This document shows positions 45,039 to 53,649 of a stretch of 64,000 nt of DNA, in pieces. A model generated the notes under the pieces. That model did not search any database, had not been told where the DNA came from, and saw nothing but the letters and a program-made list of their open reading frames with translations. Position 1 is the first letter of the stretch. Each line of letters opens with the position of its first letter. The translations under genes were made by a program, and so were the position numbers. The stretch lies in NCBI GenBank assembly GCA_900316625.1, contig ONDO01000007.1, positions 1-64,000 on the forward strand, in the 5' to 3' direction. The stretch comes from an uncultured Lachnospiraceae bacterium. GTDB taxonomy: Bacteria; Bacillota; Clostridia; Lachnospirales; Lachnospiraceae.

Positions 45039-45075
45039 AGAAGATAAGATATAGAAAAAGAAAGAGGAAAATATT

Positions 45076-46374
45076 ATGGCACATCTTAATGAAAGAGCAC
45101 TCAAGTTTGAAACAATCGCAATCCACGCAGGACAGGAAGCACCGGATCCCGCAACTGACGCAAGAGCAGTTCCCATCCATCTCTCTTCCTCCTACGTATT
45201 CCGTAACAGCCAGCATGCAGCTGATCGTTTTGGTCTCCGCGATGCAGGTAATATCTACGGAAGACTTACCAATCCTACCCAGGGCGTATTCGAAACCAGA
45301 ATGGCAGCTCTTGAGGGTGGTGTAGCAGCTCTGGCAGTTGGCTCCGGTGCAGCAGCAGTAACCTACGCAATCGAAGCACTTGCAAAGGCTGGCGATCACG
45401 TAGTATCAGCTAAGAACATCTACGGTGGTACCTACAACCTTCTGAAGCACACTCTTACCGAGTATGGCATCAGCACCACTTTCGTAGATCCTGACGATCT
45501 GGATGCAGTTCAGGCAGCATTCCGGCCCAACACCAAGCTCCTCTTCATTGAGACTCTTGGTAACCCCAACTCTGAAGTAGTTGATATCGAAGCCTTGGCA
45601 AACCTTGCTCATAAGAACGGTGTACCCCTGGTAATCGACAGCACCTTCGCAACTCCTTACCTGGTTCGTCCCATTGAGTATGGCGCAGATATCGTAGTTC
45701 ATTCCGCAACCAAGTTCATCGGTGGTCATGGTACCGCAATCGGTGGAGTGATTATAGATGGTGGCAAGTTCGACTATGCTTCTTCCGACAAGTATCCTTG
45801 GCTCACTGAACCCAACGCATCTTACCATGGTGTTTCCTTCGCAAAGGATACTGCACCTGCAGTTGTAGCTACCTATATCCGTGCAATCCTTCTTCGTGAT
45901 ACCGGAGCAACCCTCAGCCCTGTACATGCATTCGTATTCCTTCAGGGTCTTGAAACTCTCTCTCTTCGTGTTGAGAGACAGGTTGAGAACGCAGTGAAGG
46001 TTGCAAAGTTCCTGAAAGAGCAGCCCCAGGTTGAGTCCGTATCTCATCCCGCTGTATCCGATGACCCCAGGCAGCAGGAACTCTACAAGAAGTACTATCC
46101 CAACGATGGTGGCTCCATCTTCACCTTCAATATCAAGGGTGATGCTAAGACCGCACAGAAGTTCATCGATAACCTCGAGCTCTTCTCCCTCTTAGCTAAT
46201 GTAGCAGATGTTAAGTCTCTGGCTATCCATCCCGCATCCACCACGCATTCCGAGGATAACGAGGAAGAGCTGAAGGAGCAGGGTATCGCTCAGAACACCA
46301 TCCGCCTCTCCATCGGCGCTGAGAATGCAGACGATATCATCGAAGATCTGAAGACTGCATTTGAAAACCTTTAA
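45076..46374 (+). CDS. metY: O-acetylhomocysteine aminocarboxypropyltransferase (sulfhydrylase)
   Basis: A Cys/Met-metabolism PLP enzyme that makes homocysteine from O-acetylhomocysteine and sulfide. The 432-residue length separates it from the shorter MetB/MetC. Motifs: FETIAIHAGQEAPDPATDAR, IYGRLTNPTQGVFETRMAALEGG (in part), the PLP lysine in VVHSATKFIGGHGTAIGG, LSPVHAFVFLQGLETLSLRV (in part) and LAIHPASTTHSE. A GAGGAAAATATT site precedes ATG 45,076. The gene has a leader with a Cys/Met ORF and hairpin, and a good terminator follows. With cysK and the Rrf2 regulator it forms a sulfur assimilation locus feeding metH in the same window. Confidence 0.95.
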   Translation: MAHLNERALKFETIAIHAGQEAPDPATDARAVPIHLSSSYVFRNSQHAADRFGLRDAGNIYGRLTNPTQGVFETRMAALEGGVAALAVGSGAAAVTYAIEALAKAGDHVVSAKNIYGGTYNLLKHTLTEYGISTTFVDPDDLDAVQAAFRPNTKLLFIETLGNPNSEVVDIEALANLAHKNGVPLVIDSTFATPYLVRPIEYGADIVVHSATKFIGGHGTAIGGVIIDGGKFDYASSDKYPWLTEPNASYHGVSFAKDTAPAVVATYIRAILLRDTGATLSPVHAFVFLQGLETLSLRVERQVENAVKVAKFLKEQPQVESVSHPAVSDDPRQQELYKKYYPNDGGSIFTFNIKGDAKTAQKFIDNLELFSLLANVADVKSLAIHPASTTHSEDNEEELKEQGIAQNTIRLSIGAENADDIIEDLKTAFENL

Positions 46375-46453
46375 TTAATACCTTCCGAAAATAGTCATTT
46401 GACCTGCTGAGAGGCAGAAAACTCCTTTAACCAAAACCAATACACAATAGTAG

Positions 46454-46496
46454 AGAGCTGTGAAGAGAAGCCTAGGCGAATCTTTGCAGCTCTTTT
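46454..46496 (+). terminator. Rho-independent terminator after metY
   Basis: AGAGCTGTGAAGA (46,454-46,466) pairs with TCTTTGCAGCTCT (46,481-46,493), with two G-T pairs, and runs into TTTT. Confidence 0.85.
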
Positions 46497-46650
46497 CCTG
46501 CTCAGCGCATCTTCCAGGAGCAGCCTCCCCGAGCATCCTCCCTTTGCCCTTTCGCGCATCGCAAGGACTCTTGACGCATCATATATAATGGTGAGTGCAG
46601 TACCTGACTTAGATTCATGAATATGCCTGGGTAGCGCGCGAAGAATAAGA
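46497..46650. other. Intergenic region before the rhodanese-TtcA gene
   Basis: No gene seen. TATAAT at 46,584-46,589 is a good -10, but TTGACG at 46,571 is only 7 bp upstream, too close to act as its -35. The promoter of the downstream gene probably lies here. Confidence 0.4.
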
Positions 46651-48090
46651 ATGGAAGAGGAGACATATCCTTTGAACATGAACCTGATTACAAGCATAGA
46701 ATCCCTCGAAAATGAAGAACGTCCCCATCTTGTGGTGGACATCCGTTCCGCGGAAGACTTCCATAAGGAGACCTACCCTAAGGCCAGGAATCTTCACTTT
46801 GAAGAATTCCCTTCGGATCCTGCGGAGATTATGAAGACTCTGACCTCTCTTGCAGAAGTCACCATCGACAATATGATGTTTGAGGAGGACAGACCCGCCC
46901 GCGTGCCAGTCTATCTTCTCTGCTATACCGGAGAACAGTCAGAGCGCATCGCTGAGAATCTGCAGAAGTACCATATCGAAGCATATTCCATCGAAGGCGG
47001 CTGGCAGTCCTACCTGAGACTGGAGATGAAGCGTCTCTTGGATGGGGTTGCACCCAAGGCAGAAGAGAAGCATGAGGAAAACTTCCCCACAGCAGACAAG
47101 GTCACAGCAGCCGATCCCACAGCAGACGACCCCACAGCAGACAAGCTCACAGCAGCCGACCTCACAGAAGAAGAACTTGAAGGTCTTAGTCATAAGCAGA
47201 AGAAATACCTTCGCATGTCTTATGCAGAGAAGGTCGAGCAGTCCATCCGCAAGAAGTTCAAGAAGACCATCTGGCGCAGATTCACCAAGGCGATCAAGGA
47301 ATATGACCTGATCCAGCCGGGAGATAAGATTGCGGTCTGTGTCTCCGGTGGCAAGGACTCCATGCTCCTGGCCAAGCTCTTCCAGGAACTGTCCCGCCAT
47401 GGCATTCAGAACTTCGAAGTGGTCTATCTGGTCATGAATCCAGGGTATAACGACATCAATGCAAAGACCATCGAGCAGAACGCAAAGAAGCTCAATATCC
47501 CGATCACCGTCTTCCATACCTCCATCTACGATATCGTCGCAGGCGATGCAGGGTATGACGGATCCGGATCTCCTTGTTATCTCTGTGCCCGCATGCGTCG
47601 CGGCTGGCTCTATCACAAGGCACAGGAACTCGGCTGTAATAAGATCGCACTCGGTCATCACTTCGATGATGTCATCGAGACGACCCTGATGGGCATGCTC
47701 TATTCCGGACAGATCCAGACCATGATGCCCAAGCTGAAGTCCACCAATTTCCCTGGCATGGAACTGATCCGTCCCATGTATTACATCCGTGAACAAGACA
47801 TCATCCACTGGAGAGATTACAATGACCTGCACTTCATCAACTGTGCCTGCCGTCTGACCGAATCCTGCGCAAGCTGCGGTGGTACCGAGCAGGGCAGTAA
47901 GAGAGCAGAAGTGAAGCGCCTGATCGCTTTCCTCGAGAAGAGGGATGCCATGGTTGGCATCAATCTCTTCCGTTCCATGCAAAATGTGGCAATGCCCATG
48001 ATCCTGGGATATAAGACCGCTGATGGCGTGCATCACAGCTTCCTCGACAACTACGACGATGCGAAAGCATCGAAGGAGGGGGAAGAGTAG
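46651..48090 (+). CDS. Rhodanese-TtcA fusion, probable tRNA thiolation protein
   Basis: Residues ~12-125 are a rhodanese domain with active Cys 91 in LLCYTGEQSERIAENL. Residues ~195-470 are a TtcA/TtuA-type ATPase: PP-loop AVCVSGGKDSMLLAKL, the CxxC in GSPCYLCARMRRGWLY, ALGHHFDDVIETTLMGMLYSG (in part) and NCACRLTESCASCGG. TtcA puts sulfur on cytidine 32 of tRNA using a [4Fe-4S] cluster; a fused rhodanese could deliver the persulfide. A 15-bp repeat fills the linker. The start is uncertain: ATG 46,651 has a weak site, and TTG 46,672 or ATG 46,678 follow AGAGGAG. Which tRNA base is modified is inferred from the family only. Confidence 0.85.
   Translation: MEEETYPLNMNLITSIESLENEERPHLVVDIRSAEDFHKETYPKARNLHFEEFPSDPAEIMKTLTSLAEVTIDNMMFEEDRPARVPVYLLCYTGEQSERIAENLQKYHIEAYSIEGGWQSYLRLEMKRLLDGVAPKAEEKHEENFPTADKVTAADPTADDPTADKLTAADLTEEELEGLSHKQKKYLRMSYAEKVEQSIRKKFKKTIWRRFTKAIKEYDLIQPGDKIAVCVSGGKDSMLLAKLFQELSRHGIQNFEVVYLVMNPGYNDINAKTIEQNAKKLNIPITVFHTSIYDIVAGDAGYDGSGSPCYLCARMRRGWLYHKAQELGCNKIALGHHFDDVIETTLMGMLYSGQIQTMMPKLKSTNFPGMELIRPMYYIREQDIIHWRDYNDLHFINCACRLTESCASCGGTEQGSKRAEVKRLIAFLEKRDAMVGINLFRSMQNVAMPMILGYKTADGVHHSFLDNYDDAKASKEGEE
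47089..47163 (+). repeat. 15-bp tandem repeat in the rhodanese-TtcA linker
   Basis: Five 15-bp units start at 47,089, 47,104, 47,119, 47,134 and 47,149, each beginning ACAGCAG. They encode TADKV, TAADP, TADDP, TADKL and TAADL, an acidic Ala/Thr/Asp linker between the two enzyme domains. Confidence 0.9.
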
Positions 48091-48120
48091 GTCTCGCTTT
48101 ACATTTCCCGAGGGGAGAAG

Positions 48121-48149
48121 TTGCGAATAATAGAAAAGGCCGTTATAAT
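48121..48149 (+). promoter_or_regulatory. Sigma-A promoter of the CYTH gene
   Basis: TTGCGA (48,121-48,126), a 17-nt spacer and TATAAT (48,144-48,149). The predicted start at ~48,156 leaves a leader of only ~16 nt, which holds the GGAGGG ribosome binding site. Confidence 0.8.
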
Positions 48150-48171
48150 CAAGGATTGGAGGGCTTATGCC

Positions 48172-48789
48172 ATGGAGATTGAGAGGAAATTCCTGATTCC
48201 GGTCCTGCCTGTGGACCTGGAAGAATATCCACATTACGGCATCGAACAGGGTTACCTGTCGACATCACCGGTTCTGCGCATTCGTGCGACGACCAAGCCG
48301 GTTCTCCCTACGGGAAATGTAGAGCGAACCCGTAAGATTGCAGCCAAGCTGCCGTCGGACGTGAGTGTGAACGAAGATACCTATACGGTTGTGTATAAGT
48401 CGGGTGGCCTGATGGCACACATCGAAGAGACCATGCCTCTTACCAGGGAATCCTATGCCCATCTGAAAACCAAGGCAGACGGCAAGGTGATCGAGAAGGT
48501 TCGTTATGTGATCCCCTTAGAGGATGGATATCGCATGGATGCTGACCGAAGAAGGGACGCAGGACTCCCTGCCCAGGATCCCATTGATCCGCCGGCCAAG
48601 GACCTGAGGATCGAGCTTGACCTCTTCCGGAATGTCGAAGAAGCAGATGGAAGCCTGCTTCAGATGGCTGAGGTGGAGTTCCCGACGGAAGAAGCAGCAC
48701 TGCGCTTCATCGCACCGGACTGGTTTGGAAGAGAAGTGACGAACGATACCCGTTATCATAACAATACGATGAGCGAGCAGCTCTCGTAA
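48172..48789 (+). CDS. CYTH-domain protein (triphosphate tunnel metalloenzyme family)
   Basis: ATG 48,172 follows GGAGGG and opens the diagnostic MEIERKFLIP, the ExExK motif of CYTH proteins. Further tunnel residues are in IEQGYLSTSPVLRIRATT, RTRKIAAKLP, YTVVYKSGG and ELDLFRNVEEADGSLLQMAEVEF (in part). About 205 residues. Family members hydrolyse inorganic triphosphate, make thiamine triphosphate or act as adenylate cyclases; bacterial stand-alone members are mostly triphosphatases. It has a good promoter of its own and is followed after 32 bp by a DJ-1 gene, probably co-transcribed. Confidence 0.85.
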   Translation: MEIERKFLIPVLPVDLEEYPHYGIEQGYLSTSPVLRIRATTKPVLPTGNVERTRKIAAKLPSDVSVNEDTYTVVYKSGGLMAHIEETMPLTRESYAHLKTKADGKVIEKVRYVIPLEDGYRMDADRRRDAGLPAQDPIDPPAKDLRIELDLFRNVEEADGSLLQMAEVEFPTEEAALRFIAPDWFGREVTNDTRYHNNTMSEQLS

Positions 48790-48821
48790 GACAAGATGCA
48801 GACAAGAGAAAGGATATACAT

Positions 48822-49391
48822 ATGGCAAAGACAGCAATCTGTATTGCAGACGGCGTTGAAGAGATCGAAGCACTTACCGTTGTAGATCTTATGCGTCGTG
48901 CAAAACTTGATATTGATATGATCTCCGTTCAGAACAGAGGTCGTGCAATGGGTTCCCACCGCATTCAGTTCGAGTGCGACTATTGCCTGAAGGACATCGA
49001 TCTGAATTCTTACGATGCCATCGTTCTCCCCGGAGGTCTCAAGGGCACAGAGAATCTCATGAATAATGTGAAGATCATTGATACCATTCAGACCTTCTTC
49101 GAGAAGGGAAAGCTGGTAGCAGCTATCTGCGCAGCACCTACCGTTCTTGGCAAGGCTGGCATATTAAGAGATAAGAAGGCAACCTGCTATCCCGGGATGG
49201 AGAATGGACTTCTGTCAGCGAAGGTAAGCTATGATCCCGTAGTGATCGATGGCAATATCATCACCAGCCGAGGCATGGGTACGGTCAATGACTTCGCCCT
49301 CGAGATCATCAGGTATCTCGCAGATGAGAACACGGCCAAGGAGATCGCGGATCGGGTGGTCTACAGCCATTTCGAACCCAGCGAAAGCTAA
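48822..49391 (+). CDS. DJ-1/PfpI family protein
   Basis: A 189-residue single-domain protein of the DJ-1/ThiJ/PfpI superfamily. AICIADGVEEIEALTVVDLM at the start, SYDAIVLPGGLKGTENL and the nucleophile elbow LVAAICAAPTVLGKAG (Cys103) are characteristic, with Glu14/15 in the position that activates the Cys. The family includes glyoxalase III/protein deglycase-like and redox-chaperone proteins; the exact role is not readable from sequence. AGAAAGGATATACAT precedes the ATG. It is downstream of the CYTH gene, and tig has its own promoter after it. Confidence 0.88.
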   Translation: MAKTAICIADGVEEIEALTVVDLMRRAKLDIDMISVQNRGRAMGSHRIQFECDYCLKDIDLNSYDAIVLPGGLKGTENLMNNVKIIDTIQTFFEKGKLVAAICAAPTVLGKAGILRDKKATCYPGMENGLLSAKVSYDPVVIDGNIITSRGMGTVNDFALEIIRYLADENTAKEIADRVVYSHFEPSES

Positions 49392-49426
49392 GGATAATTT
49401 AAGAGAACTTTCATAAATCTATGACA

Positions 49427-49455
49427 TTGATTTAGAAAATTCCCTATGTTATAAT
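49427..49455 (+). promoter_or_regulatory. Promoter of the tig-clpP-clpX cluster
   Basis: TTGATT (49,427-49,432), a 17-nt spacer and TATAAT (49,450-49,455), the latter preceded by TG to give an extended -10 (TGTTATAAT). The leader before ATG 49,528 is ~66 nt and holds AGGAGGAAA. No CIRCE-like inverted repeat is visible. Confidence 0.88.
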
Positions 49456-49527
49456 TCATGAATGTGTGTATGGGGCCGGGTGTGTCCTATATGAAACCCC
49501 AAATCCAAGGAGGAAATCAGTAAAACA

Positions 49528-50865
49528 ATGAGCGTACAGGTAGAAAAATTAGAACATAACATGGCAAAACTCACCGTTACGGTTGAGGCTTGTGCATTTG
49601 ACAAGGCTATCGATCAGGCATACAACCGCGAGAAGAAGAACATTCAGATTCCCGGCTTCCGTAAGGGCAAGGCTCCCAGAAAGATGATCGAAGTTCATTA
49701 CGGAAAAGAAGTGTTCTATGAAAGCGCTGCTAATATCCTGATTCAGGAAGAGTATCCTAAGGCTTATGATGAGTCCGGACTCGACATCGTATCTCAGCCT
49801 GAGATCAAGATTGTGACTCTTGAAGCCGGCAAGGATTTCGTCTTCACTGCAGAAGTAGCAGTTAAGCCTGAAGTGAAGCTTGGCAAGTATGAAGGCATCA
49901 CCGTTACCAAGATCGACACCACCGTTTCTGACGAAGATGTTGATAAGGAAATCGAAGCTGAGAGAAACCGCAACGCACGTACCGTTAAGGTTGACCGCGC
50001 AGCTGAGCTGAAGGATACCGCTAACATCAACTTCGAAGGATTCGTTGATGATAAGGCATTCGAAGGCGGCAAGGGTGAGAACTATGACCTCGTTCTTGGT
50101 TCTCACAGCTTCATCGATACTTTCGAAGATCAGCTCGTTGGCAAGTCTGCCGGCGATGATGTAGAAGTTAATGTTACTTTCCCTGAAGATTATCAGGCAA
50201 AGGAACTTGCTGGTAAGAAGGCACTCTTCAAGGTTCACCTTAACTCCGTAACCGCTAAGGAACTTCCTGAACTGAACGATGACTTCGCTCAGGATGTGTC
50301 TGAGTTTGAGACTCTCGATGAGTACAAGGCTGATGTTAAGGCTAAGCTCGAGAAGACCAAGGAAGAGACCGCACGTCGTACCAAGGAAGAAGAAGCAATC
50401 GCCAAGATCGTTGAGAAGTCTGCCATGGATATCCCTGAAGCAATGCTTCGTACCCAGGAAGACAACATGATCAATGAGATGGCACAGAATATGGCTCGCC
50501 AGGGTCTGTCCATGGATCAGTACTTCAAGTTCACCGGAACCACTCTTGAGCAGCTCCGTGAGCAGGTTCGTCCTGATGCTGAGAACCGCATCAAGAATTC
50601 TCTCGTTCTCGAAGCAATCGCCAAGGAACAGAATTTCGAAATCACTGATGCTGACATCGATGAAGAGATCAAGAAGATGGCAGAGCAGTACAAGATGAAG
50701 TTTGAAGATCTGAACAAGAACGTTCGCGATTCCGATCGTGAGAGCATCCGTGAGGATCTCAAGATTCAGAAGGCAGTTGACTTCGTTATGGATAACGCAA
50801 AAGAGCGTGCCAAGGCTAAGAAGAAGGCTGCAGCTGATAAGGAAGAGTCCGATAAGGAGGACTGA
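49528..50865 (+). CDS. tig: Trigger factor, ribosome-associated chaperone
   Basis: A 445-residue chaperone and prolyl isomerase that binds nascent chains at the ribosomal exit. The N-terminal ribosome-binding domain carries the signature region IPGFRKGKAPRKMIEVHYG (the GFRxGxxP loop). The FKBP-type domain is at ~155-245 (DTANINFEGFVDDKAFEGG, LVLGSHSFIDTFEDQLVG). A helical C-terminal domain ends in a Lys/Glu-rich tail (RAKAKKKAAADKEES). AGGAGGAAATCAG precedes the ATG. It heads the standard Firmicutes order tig-clpP-clpX and has a strong promoter. Confidence 0.97.
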   Translation: MSVQVEKLEHNMAKLTVTVEACAFDKAIDQAYNREKKNIQIPGFRKGKAPRKMIEVHYGKEVFYESAANILIQEEYPKAYDESGLDIVSQPEIKIVTLEAGKDFVFTAEVAVKPEVKLGKYEGITVTKIDTTVSDEDVDKEIEAERNRNARTVKVDRAAELKDTANINFEGFVDDKAFEGGKGENYDLVLGSHSFIDTFEDQLVGKSAGDDVEVNVTFPEDYQAKELAGKKALFKVHLNSVTAKELPELNDDFAQDVSEFETLDEYKADVKAKLEKTKEETARRTKEEEAIAKIVEKSAMDIPEAMLRTQEDNMINEMAQNMARQGLSMDQYFKFTGTTLEQLREQVRPDAENRIKNSLVLEAIAKEQNFEITDADIDEEIKKMAEQYKMKFEDLNKNVRDSDRESIREDLKIQKAVDFVMDNAKERAKAKKKAAADKEESDKED

Positions 50866-50888
50866 TCTTCCGTTAGTTTGGAGGGCTT

Positions 50889-51479
50889 ATGGCAACAATT
50901 CCTTACGTAATTGAACAGAATTCCAGAGGAGAGCGGAGCTACGACCTGTACTCCCGCCTTCTCAAGGACAGAATTATCTTCCTGGGTGAAGAAGTTAACG
51001 AAACGACCGCACAGATCGTTATCGCAGAACTTCTCTTCCTGGAGTCTCAGGACCCTTCTAAGGATATTCACCTCTACATCAATTCCCCTGGTGGAATGGT
51101 AACAGCAGGTCTGGGTATCTATGACACCATGCAGTATATCAAGTGTGATGTCTCCACAATCTGTGTCGGAATGGCAGCATCCATGGGTGCTTTCCTTCTC
51201 GCAGGTGGTACCAAGGGCAAGCGTTTTGCACTCCCCAATGCTGAGATTATGATTCATCAGCCTTCCGGTGGCACCAAAGGTCAGGCAACGGAGATTCAGA
51301 TTGCCGCAGAGAATATTCTGAAGACCAAAGAGAAGCTGAACCGTATGCTTGCAGCAAATACCGGTCAGCCTTACGAAAAGGTTTGCCAGGATACGGAACG
51401 TGACCATTATATGGATGCAGAAGAGGCACTGAATTACGGACTTGTTGATAGCATTATCACGAACCGTTCGGATAGCTGA
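50889..51479 (+). CDS. clpP: ATP-dependent Clp protease proteolytic subunit
   Basis: A 196-residue serine protease subunit forming the 14-mer chamber used with ClpX or ClpC. The catalytic triad is Ser98 ([11 protein letters not shown]), His123 ([12 protein letters not shown]) and Asp172 ([13 protein letters not shown]). The N-terminal [21 protein letters not shown] (in part) is the usual axial-loop region. TTGGAGGGCTT precedes ATG 50,889, 23 bp after tig. clpX follows 126 bp later. Confidence 0.98.
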   Translation: MATIPYVIEQNSRGERSYDLYSRLLKDRIIFLGEEVNETTAQIVIAELLFLESQDPSKDIHLYINSPGGMVTAGLGIYDTMQYIKCDVSTICVGMAASMGAFLLAGGTKGKRFALPNAEIMIHQPSGGTKGQATEIQIAAENILKTKEKLNRMLAANTGQPYEKVCQDTERDHYMDAEEALNYGLVDSIITNRSDS

Positions 51480-51605
51480 AGATAGGACTTAAGTTTGAAA
51501 GGGTAGCCTGAGGATGGTCTTTTGTACAGGAATGATCTGTTCTGTACAGAGACTGAATCGGGATGCCCTTCTTCAACATATTGAAAAGAAAGTAAGAAGG
51601 TCATT

Positions 51606-52895
51606 ATGGCAAACAGAAAAGACAATGGAGTCCGCTGCAGTTTTTGCGGAAAGCCCGAATCTCAGGTTCGGAAGATCATTGCCGGCCCCAATGGGGTATT
51701 TATCTGCGACGAGTGTATTGAAATCTGCTCAGAGATAGTGGATGACGAATTCGGTCCTGATGAAGAAGATAGCCAGGAAGCAGATGAGTTCCAGATCAAT
51801 CTGAAGAAACCGGAAGAACTGAAGTCCTTCCTCGATGATTATGTCATCGGTCAGGATGAAGCGAAGAAGGTTCTGTCTGTAGCGGTATATAATCACTATA
51901 AGAGAATTGTAAACAAGCAGCAGTCTGATGTAGAACTTCAGAAGTCGAATGTTCTTCTCTTAGGACCTACCGGTTCCGGTAAGACTCTGCTCGCACAGAC
52001 TCTGGCACGTCAGTTAGGCGTTCCTTTTGCAATTGCAGATGCAACTACCCTTACCGAAGCAGGATATGTCGGTGAAGACGTTGAGAACATCCTTCTCAAG
52101 CTGATCCAGGCTGCAGACTACAATATCAAGAAGGCTGAAGTTGGTATCATCTACATCGATGAGATCGATAAGATCACCAAGAAGTCCGAGAATGTCTCCA
52201 TCACCCGTGATGTATCCGGTGAAGGCGTACAGCAGGCTCTTCTGAAGATCCTCGAGGGAACCAATGCATCCGTACCTCCTCAGGGCGGACGTAAGCATCC
52301 CCAGCAGGAACTGATCCAGATCAATACCCAGAATATCCTCTTCATCTGTGGTGGAGCTTTCGAAGGACTCGATAAGATCATTGAGAATCGTACCGACAGC
52401 ACCTCTATGGGCTTCGGAGCTGATGTGAAGACTCATGATGAGCGCAAGGTCGGAGAACTTCTCCGCCAGGTTCTCCCTCAGGACTTCATCAAGTTTGGCC
52501 TGATCCCCGAGTTCATCGGTCGTGTACCTATTAACGTAGCCCTCGACGAACTGACCGAGGACGATATGGTTCGCATTCTGACAGAACCCAAGAACGCTCT
52601 TACCAAGCAGTACCGTGAGCTCTTCCGTATGGACGGTGTCGAGCTTAGCTTCAATGATGACGCTCTTCGTGAGATCGCAAAGAAGTCCATCGAGCGTAAG
52701 ACCGGTGCAAGAGGCCTCCGTGCCATCGTCGAGAATGTCCTCATGGAGGATATGTACCATGTACCTTCCGACGAGAGCGTTAAGGAGATCCTGATTACTA
52801 AGGAGAAGGTTGATAGCAACCTGATCTTAGAGGATAAGTCTAAGGACACCGGGATCATCGGAATCGAGAAGAAGGGCAAGAAGAAATCTGCCTAA
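51606..52895 (+). CDS. clpX: ATP-dependent Clp protease ATP-binding subunit ClpX
   Basis: A 429-residue AAA+ unfoldase that feeds substrates to ClpP. The N-terminal zinc-binding domain has C11, C14, C34 and C37 ([19 protein letters not shown]). Walker A is [14 protein letters not shown] and Walker [14 protein letters not shown]. The ClpP-binding loop region is around FGADVKTH, and the sensor region is [10 protein letters not shown] with [22 protein letters not shown] precedes ATG 51,606. The 126-bp gap after clpP contains TGTACAG/CTGTACA arms that may form a hairpin. The C-terminus is Lys-rich. A terminator-like hairpin follows, though engB is only 150 bp further. Confidence 0.98.
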   Translation: MANRKDNGVRCSFCGKPESQVRKIIAGPNGVFICDECIEICSEIVDDEFGPDEEDSQEADEFQINLKKPEELKSFLDDYVIGQDEAKKVLSVAVYNHYKRIVNKQQSDVELQKSNVLLLGPTGSGKTLLAQTLARQLGVPFAIADATTLTEAGYVGEDVENILLKLIQAADYNIKKAEVGIIYIDEIDKITKKSENVSITRDVSGEGVQQALLKILEGTNASVPPQGGRKHPQQELIQINTQNILFICGGAFEGLDKIIENRTDSTSMGFGADVKTHDERKVGELLRQVLPQDFIKFGLIPEFIGRVPINVALDELTEDDMVRILTEPKNALTKQYRELFRMDGVELSFNDDALREIAKKSIERKTGARGLRAIVENVLMEDMYHVPSDESVKEILITKEKVDSNLILEDKSKDTGIIGIEKKGKKKSA

Positions 52896-52951
52896 GGAAT
52901 ATATACACCAGCCTTGTGAAGTTAATACAAGACTGATGAAGAATCAGACGA

Positions 52952-52985
52952 GGGGGTGTGGACCATGTGTCCAGACTCCCTTTTC
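52952..52985 (+). terminator. Terminator between clpX and engB
   Basis: GGGGGTGTGGAC (52,952-52,963) pairs with GTCCAGACTCCC (52,969-52,980), with one G-T pair and one mismatch, followed by TTTTCT. Confidence 0.7.
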
Positions 52986-53049
52986 TGCCAGGCGAAGGCT
53001 CTCTCGGGAAATGTAGAGCAGGGCGATTCTTCCGCAGGAAAGGATGAAT

Positions 53050-53649
53050 ATGAGAGTAACAGAAGCTACCCTTGAAACCGTATGTGGTATCACAACGAAA
53101 AAATTACCCCGTAACACGGATCCGGAGATTGCATTCTGCGGAAGATCGAATGTGGGAAAGTCCAGTCTGATCAACTCCCTCATGAATCGTAAGAATCTGG
53201 CCCGTACCTCGGCACAGCCCGGTAAGACCCAGACCCTGAACTATTATAAGGTTAATGACTGCCTCTATCTGGTAGATCTTCCCGGATACGGTTATGCGAA
53301 GAATTCTCAGGCCAATCGTGATGCATGGGGTGTCATGATCCAGAAATATCTGACCGAGTCCGATATGCTGCGTTACGTCTTCGAACTTGTAGATATCCGT
53401 CATGACCCTTCGGCAGAAGACAAGCAGATGTATGACTGGCTGGTATACCTCGGATTCGATCCCATCATCATCTGTACCAAAGCAGATAAGATCAAACCCA
53501 GAGAGATCGAGAAGCAGCTGAACCGCATTCGCGAATGTCTGGGAGCAGAAGAAGACTGTATCATGGTTCCTTATTCTGCTATGACAGGTATGGGTAAGGA
53601 TATTATGGAAGATTTTATGAGTCAGGTAGTGGAAAATGAAAAACGCTAA
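53050..53649 (+). CDS. engB: Ribosome biogenesis GTPase EngB/YsxC
   Basis: A ~199-residue TRAFAC GTPase needed for assembly of the large ribosomal subunit. G motifs are in order: IAFCGRSNVGKSSLINSLM (G1), TSAQPGKTQTLNYY (switch I), LVDLPGYGYAKNS (G3), CTKADKIK (G4) and PYSAMTGMG (G5). ATG 53,044 is in frame, but GCAGGAAAGG fits ATG 53,050 (MRVTEATLE) better. It usually follows clpX or lon in Firmicutes, as here. Its last 14 bases overlap the start of the zinc-binding lipoprotein-like gene, suggesting translational coupling between unrelated functions. Confidence 0.95.
   Translation: MRVTEATLETVCGITTKKLPRNTDPEIAFCGRSNVGKSSLINSLMNRKNLARTSAQPGKTQTLNYYKVNDCLYLVDLPGYGYAKNSQANRDAWGVMIQKYLTESDMLRYVFELVDIRHDPSAEDKQMYDWLVYLGFDPIIICTKADKIKPREIEKQLNRIRECLGAEEDCIMVPYSAMTGMGKDIMEDFMSQVVENEKR

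Noticed and set aside
49392..49527. CIRCE or CtsR operator before tig
   Set aside because: No GGTCAAANNNGGTCAAA or CIRCE inverted repeat is present.
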